Below, piece by piece: positions 12,195 to 14,907 of a stretch of 14,907 nucleotides of DNA. Position 1 is the stretch's first letter. Every line of letters starts with the position of its first letter. The stretch is from Candidatus Bathyarchaeota archaeon (GTDB taxonomy: Archaea; Thermoproteota; Bathyarchaeia; TCS64), in the NCBI GenBank assembly GCA_003662205.1, contig QMXQ01000018.1:1-14907 (forward strand), written 5' to 3'. The notes below the pieces were generated by a model. The model did not search any database. It saw only the letters and a program-made list of their open reading frames with translations, and was not told the DNA's origin. The translations under genes and the position numbers were made by a program.

Positions 12195-12786
12195 CCTCGA
12201 AGAGCCTCCGGGCCCTCTCGTAGTCCTCGGGCGTGTCGATGTCGAAGACACACCAGGCATCGCCCTCCACAAGCCTGTGACCCGCCTCGTGACGGAGCAC
12301 GACATCCCTCACCGTCTCCCCAGGGCCGAGGCCGAGTATCTCCGGGAAGAGGGGGCGCCTGAAGAGGACGGGGTGCCCCCTCCGGCCTTGGTGAACGGGG
12401 CTGACGATGAGCGCCTCAGGGTCGGCCTCCATCGCCGCCGCCATCCGGTCCAGGAGCCCAGCATCCAGTCCGAGCTGGTCGCCCAAGATCAGGAACGCCG
12501 CGTCGGCTGAGACGCGTCCCAGCCCTGCCTTGAAGGAGCTCGTCATCCCCTCCTCATAGTCCGGGTTGAAGACGGCCTCCGCCCGGTGGGCCTCGACGAT
12601 GGGTCTGAGGTCCTGGGGCCTGTGGCCGAGAACGACGAACACCTCGTCCAGGGATGAGGCGTCCAGCGTGTCCAGGAGCCATTCGAGAAGGGGGCGACCC
12701 GCCACCTCCAGGAGGAGCTTGTTCCTCCCCATCCGCTCGGACTTGCCTGCGGCGAGGACTACGGCGGCGAGCTTCAAACTCCTCAC
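12172..12786 (-). CDS. mocA: MocA-like molybdenum cofactor cytidylyl/nucleotidyltransferase
   Basis: This is a 204-residue NTP transferase that would attach CMP (or GMP) to molybdopterin to form the dinucleotide cofactor. The nucleotide-binding signature is LAAGKSERMGRNKL (11-24). The metal Asp is D103 in GDQ; the usual Pro of GDQP is Leu here. GRRGHPVLF (134-142) and the end motif DIDTPEDYERA (182-192) are typical of MocA-like proteins in molybdenum hydroxylase clusters. The start is taken as GTG 12786; TTG at 12777 is an alternative. It lies 28 bases after the small subunit of the second hydroxylase on the same strand, so it is the last gene of that operon. CTP versus GTP use is inferred from family context. 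Confidence 0.85.
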   Translation of the reverse strand: MRSLKLAAVVLAAGKSERMGRNKLLLEVAGRPLLEWLLDTLDASSLDEVFVVLGHRPQDLRPIVEAHRAEAVFNPDYEEGMTSSFKAGLGRVSADAAFLILGDQLGLDAGLLDRMAAAMEADPEALIVSPVHQGRRGHPVLFRRPLFPEILGLGPGETVRDVVLRHEAGHRLVEGDAWCVFDIDTPEDYERARRLFEASRGAAP

Positions 12787-12814
12787 ATCTCTACCGGGCG
12801 CGCACGCCTTCAGG

Positions 12815-13285
12815 CTATTTTACCCTTCTCAGGTTTTCGGCCGCCCTCTTCACCGCCTTTACGATGTTGACGTAGCCGGTGCAGCGGCAGAGGTTCCCCT
12901 TGAGGTACTCCCTTATCTCCTCCTCCGAGGGATCGGGGTTCTCCGCGAGCAGGGCCTTCGTCGTCATGATGAAGCCCGGGGTGCAGAAGCCGCACTGGAC
13001 CGCCCCCTCCTCCAGGAAGGCCTCCTGGACGGGGTCAAGCTTCTCCCCCTCCGCCAGCCCCTCGATGGTGTCCACCCGCCTGCCGTCGGCGTCCACCGCC
13101 AGGGTCAGGCAGGCGAGGACGGGCGCGCCGTCCAGGAGGACCGTGCAGGCCCCGCACTCGCCGATGCCGCAGCCGTACTTGGTTCCCGTCAGGTACAGCT
13201 CGTCCCGGAGCAGGTTCAGCAGGAGCTTGTTCGGCTCCACGTCGAATTGCCGCTTCCGCCCGTTGATGGTGATCTCGATCCTCAT
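12815..13285 (-). CDS. Second molybdenum hydroxylase small subunit with two [2Fe-2S] clusters
   Basis: This is a 156-residue iron-sulfur subunit of the second hydroxylase, collinear with the 10952 gene. All eight cluster ligands are in place: C39, C44, C47, C59 (GCGIGECGACTV) and C98, C101, C133, C135 (QCGFC, NLCRCTGY). The start at 13285 is set by GGAGG at 13294-13298 with 8-base spacing and by an ATGA overlap with the FAD subunit. The N-terminal half is clearly diverged from the first copy, so this is an old paralogue rather than a fresh duplicate. Confidence 0.95.
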   Translation of the reverse strand: MRIEITINGRKRQFDVEPNKLLLNLLRDELYLTGTKYGCGIGECGACTVLLDGAPVLACLTLAVDADGRRVDTIEGLAEGEKLDPVQEAFLEEGAVQCGFCTPGFIMTTKALLAENPDPSEEEIREYLKGNLCRCTGYVNIVKAVKRAAENLRRVK

Positions 13286-14184
13286 CCTCGCCGCCTCCTC
13301 GCCTCCTCGGCCGCCCTCGTCAGCGCGTCCTTTGTCAGCATCTCCGCCGCGGTCCTCCGGTACTCGGCGGTGGCCCTGACGTCCGTTATCGGCCTGATGG
13401 CAGCGGACACCATCGCTGCAACCTCTTCCAGAACCTCGTCCGTCAGCCTCTTCCCCCGCAGGAACGCCTCCACCTCCCTCACCCTTATCGGCGTGGGAGC
13501 GACGGCCCCCAGGGCGATCCTGCAGTCCTCCACCGCCTCATCCCCGAGGGTTACCGCTGCGGCTATGCTCACCATGGCGAGGTCCAGGCTCGTCCTGCCG
13601 ATCTTTATGAAGCACGCGCCGGAGCTGCGCCCTTGGGGGGGCACGACGATCTCGACCAGCACCTCGCTGGGGCTCAGGACGGTTTTGCCGGGGCCGACGA
13701 AGAAACCGTCAAGGGGTATAACACGGTCGCCTTCAGCCCCCTTCACCTGGACCCTGGCGTCCAGGGCTATCAGGGCGATGGCGGAGTCCGCGGCGGGCGA
13801 CGCGTTGCACAGGTTCCCGCCGAGGGTCGCCATGTTCCTGATCTGGACGGAGCCGATGGCCCTCACGGCCTCGTGGAGAAGGGGAAGCTTCTCCCTGATG
13901 AGCGGGGATCGCTCGATTGCCCTGAGCTTGGTCGCTGCGCCTATGTGGATGCCGTCGGCTTTCTCCTCGATCCCCGTCAGCCCTGTTATCATCTTCAGGT
14001 TGATGAGGTGGCGCGGCTCTACCACCCTCTGCTTCATCTTGACCAGCAGGTCGGTGCCGCCGGCCAGCAGGCGGGCGTCTCCACCGTACTCGGTCAGCAG
14101 CTCGATGGCCTCGTCGAGGCTCGTCGGCGCGTGGTACTCGAACCGGGTGGGTATTATGTGGGTGTTCTGCCTGTTGATGCTCAT
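13282..14184 (-). CDS. Second molybdenum hydroxylase FAD-binding medium subunit
   Basis: This is a 300-residue flavin subunit with AGGTDLLV (41-48) and IRNMATLGGN with CNASPAAD (115-133); the usual Gly-Thr of this motif is Ala-Thr here. The C-terminal region CRIALGAVAPTPIR and YRRTAAEMLTKDAL matches the first copy. The frame is open to an ATG at 14190, but ATG 14184 is preferred: it makes an ATGA overlap with the large-subunit stop and has GGAGG at 14192-14196 at 7-base spacing, whereas the first ATG would be only one base from it. There is no extra Fe-S loop, which argues against a 4-hydroxybenzoyl-CoA reductase beta subunit. Confidence 0.93.
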   Translation of the reverse strand: MSINRQNTHIIPTRFEYHAPTSLDEAIELLTEYGGDARLLAGGTDLLVKMKQRVVEPRHLINLKMITGLTGIEEKADGIHIGAATKLRAIERSPLIREKLPLLHEAVRAIGSVQIRNMATLGGNLCNASPAADSAIALIALDARVQVKGAEGDRVIPLDGFFVGPGKTVLSPSEVLVEIVVPPQGRSSGACFIKIGRTSLDLAMVSIAAAVTLGDEAVEDCRIALGAVAPTPIRVREVEAFLRGKRLTDEVLEEVAAMVSAAIRPITDVRATAEYRRTAAEMLTKDALTRAAEEARRRRG

Positions 14185-14907
14185 CCGCATCCCTCCTTAT
14201 CCTTCAGCGCCGCCAGTATCCTGCTCGGCGTGATGGGCAGCTCGTAGAAGCGGACGCCGAGGGCGTTGTGGATGGCGTTGGCCACCGCCCCCGCGACGGG
14301 GTTTAGGGCGCCCTCCCCTATCCCCTTGGCGCCGAAGGGCCCCGTCGGCTCGTAGGTGTCCACGAAGAAGACGGTGAAGTCCTCCAGCTCCGGCATGTCC
14401 CGGCTCGTCGGGACCTTGTAGTCGGTTATGTAGCCGTGGTTCATCAGGTCGCCGCTCTCGGGGTCGTAGGGGGTGTCCTCCTGGGTGGTCATGCTCCACC
14501 CCGTAGCGAAGCCCCCGTGCACCTGGCCAGCCGCGAGGTCGGGGTTTATCACGGTCCCGATGTCGGCCCCCGCCACCACCCTCACCGGCCTCACCTTGCC
14601 GGTCCAGGTGTCCACCTCCACCTCCACGAAGTAGCCGGTGAAGTGGGGCGGGCAGCTGGGCTGGCGGTAGCTCTCCACCGAGGCGATGGTGGGCCAGTTC
14701 TTGTGTCGGGCTATGGAGGCGATCTCCTCGAAGGTCAGCTCCTTCCCCTCCACCCCCTCGACGTAGATGACGCCCTGCCCCCGCTCCTCATCGCACCTTA
14801 TCTTCAGGGCGTGGGGGTAGGCGTCCAGGAGCCTCGCGGCGTACTCCCTGATCCTCTCCTTCACCTGCCGGGCCACCTTCAGCGCCGCCCCGCCGCCGGA
14901 GTAGATG
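14181..14907 (-). CDS. Second molybdenum hydroxylase large subunit, C-terminal third (5' truncated by window)
   Basis: This is the C-terminal part of a molybdopterin-binding large subunit, about 240 of an expected 750-800 residues. The frame is open to the right edge (reading YSGGGAALKVARQVKERI), so the GTG near 14876 is internal. Visible landmarks are EVEVDTWTGKVRPV, GADIGTVINPDLAAGQVHGG and the catalytic Glu in GAKGIGEGALNP, followed by AVANAIHNALG and LPITPSRIL. The first copy has GVGEPAI where this has GIGEGAL, and the middle region differs (STTQED-like segment and a PYDPESGD loop), so a different substrate is likely. The stop overlaps the FAD subunit start (ATGA at 14184-14181). The N-terminal domains and the operon promoter lie outside the window. 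Confidence 0.92.
   Translation of the reverse strand, partial: IYSGGGAALKVARQVKERIREYAARLLDAYPHALKIRCDEERGQGVIYVEGVEGKELTFEEIASIARHKNWPTIASVESYRQPSCPPHFTGYFVEVEVDTWTGKVRPVRVVAGADIGTVINPDLAAGQVHGGFATGWSMTTQEDTPYDPESGDLMNHGYITDYKVPTSRDMPELEDFTVFFVDTYEPTGPFGAKGIGEGALNPVAGAVANAIHNALGVRFYELPITPSRILAALKDKEGCG
14192..14196 (-). promoter_or_regulatory. GGAGG ribosome-binding site that decides the second FAD subunit start
   Basis: The minus strand reads AAGGAGGG just before two in-frame ATGs. Spacing is 7 bases to ATG 14184 and 1 base to ATG 14190. The longer spacing equals that of the other subunits, so 14184 is the real start. Confidence 0.75.

Noticed and set aside
13282..14184. Assignment of the second hydroxylase as 4-hydroxybenzoyl-CoA reductase
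   Set aside because: The FAD subunit lacks the Cys-rich insertion for the additional [4Fe-4S] cluster, so there is no positive evidence.
12566..14233. 555-codon plus-strand open frame across the second hydroxylase operon
   Set aside because: It is antisense to the mocA-like, small and medium subunit genes; its Ser/Arg/Ala-rich translation shows no domain.

Overview
The window reads as a GC-rich archaeal chromosome segment. The archaeal assignment is an inference. It rests on TATA-like AT-rich boxes about 28-36 bases before several starts, apparently leaderless genes, ribosome-binding sites built on GGAGG/GGTG, T-run terminators, and the gene mix (sirtuin, THEP1-like NTPase, molybdenum hydroxylases). 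I cannot name a lineage with certainty; an uncultivated thermoproteotal or bathyarchaeal genome would fit. No rRNA, tRNA, CRISPR array, insertion sequence or gene-free stretch longer than 300 bases was seen.

Left part (1-2404): the 3' end of an electron-transfer-flavoprotein alpha gene runs in from the edge. A sirtuin follows. A convergent polysaccharide-deacetylase-fold amidohydrolase shares a CTAG stop site with the sirtuin. The 262-base gap after the deacetylase start holds a perfect 16-bp AT palindrome and a very short unlisted-size ORF: a 22-residue peptide with Cys-Cys at both ends of a Lys/Glu-rich core, with its own candidate promoter, GGTG site and T6 terminator.

Middle part (2404-7063): two tandem, co-oriented paralogues of the saccharopine/lysine-dehydrogenase family, each with its own promoter and terminator, lie divergent to an acyl-CoA dehydrogenase. 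The flavoprotein at the left edge is the natural type of electron acceptor for that dehydrogenase. A complete alkaline-phosphatase-superfamily phosphodiesterase follows, probably translated from TTG.

Right part (7156-14907): a P-loop NTPase is followed by a full molybdenum hydroxylase operon in the order large (Mo), medium (FAD), small (2x[2Fe-2S]), then xdhC. It converges on a second operon on the other strand with the same large-medium-small order followed by a MocA-like cytidylyltransferase; its large subunit runs off the right edge. Within both operons the genes are joined by ATGA overlaps and strong GGAGG sites. One operon carries the XdhC sulfuration/insertion factor and the other the cofactor nucleotidyltransferase, so the two enzymes probably share a maturation route. 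Their substrates cannot be read from the sequence.

Taken together the region looks catabolic: oxidation of acyl-CoA and amino-acid or heterocyclic substrates with electrons passed to ETF, NAD and iron-sulfur chains. The most novel-looking item is the Cys-Cys microprotein beside the palindromic promoter.
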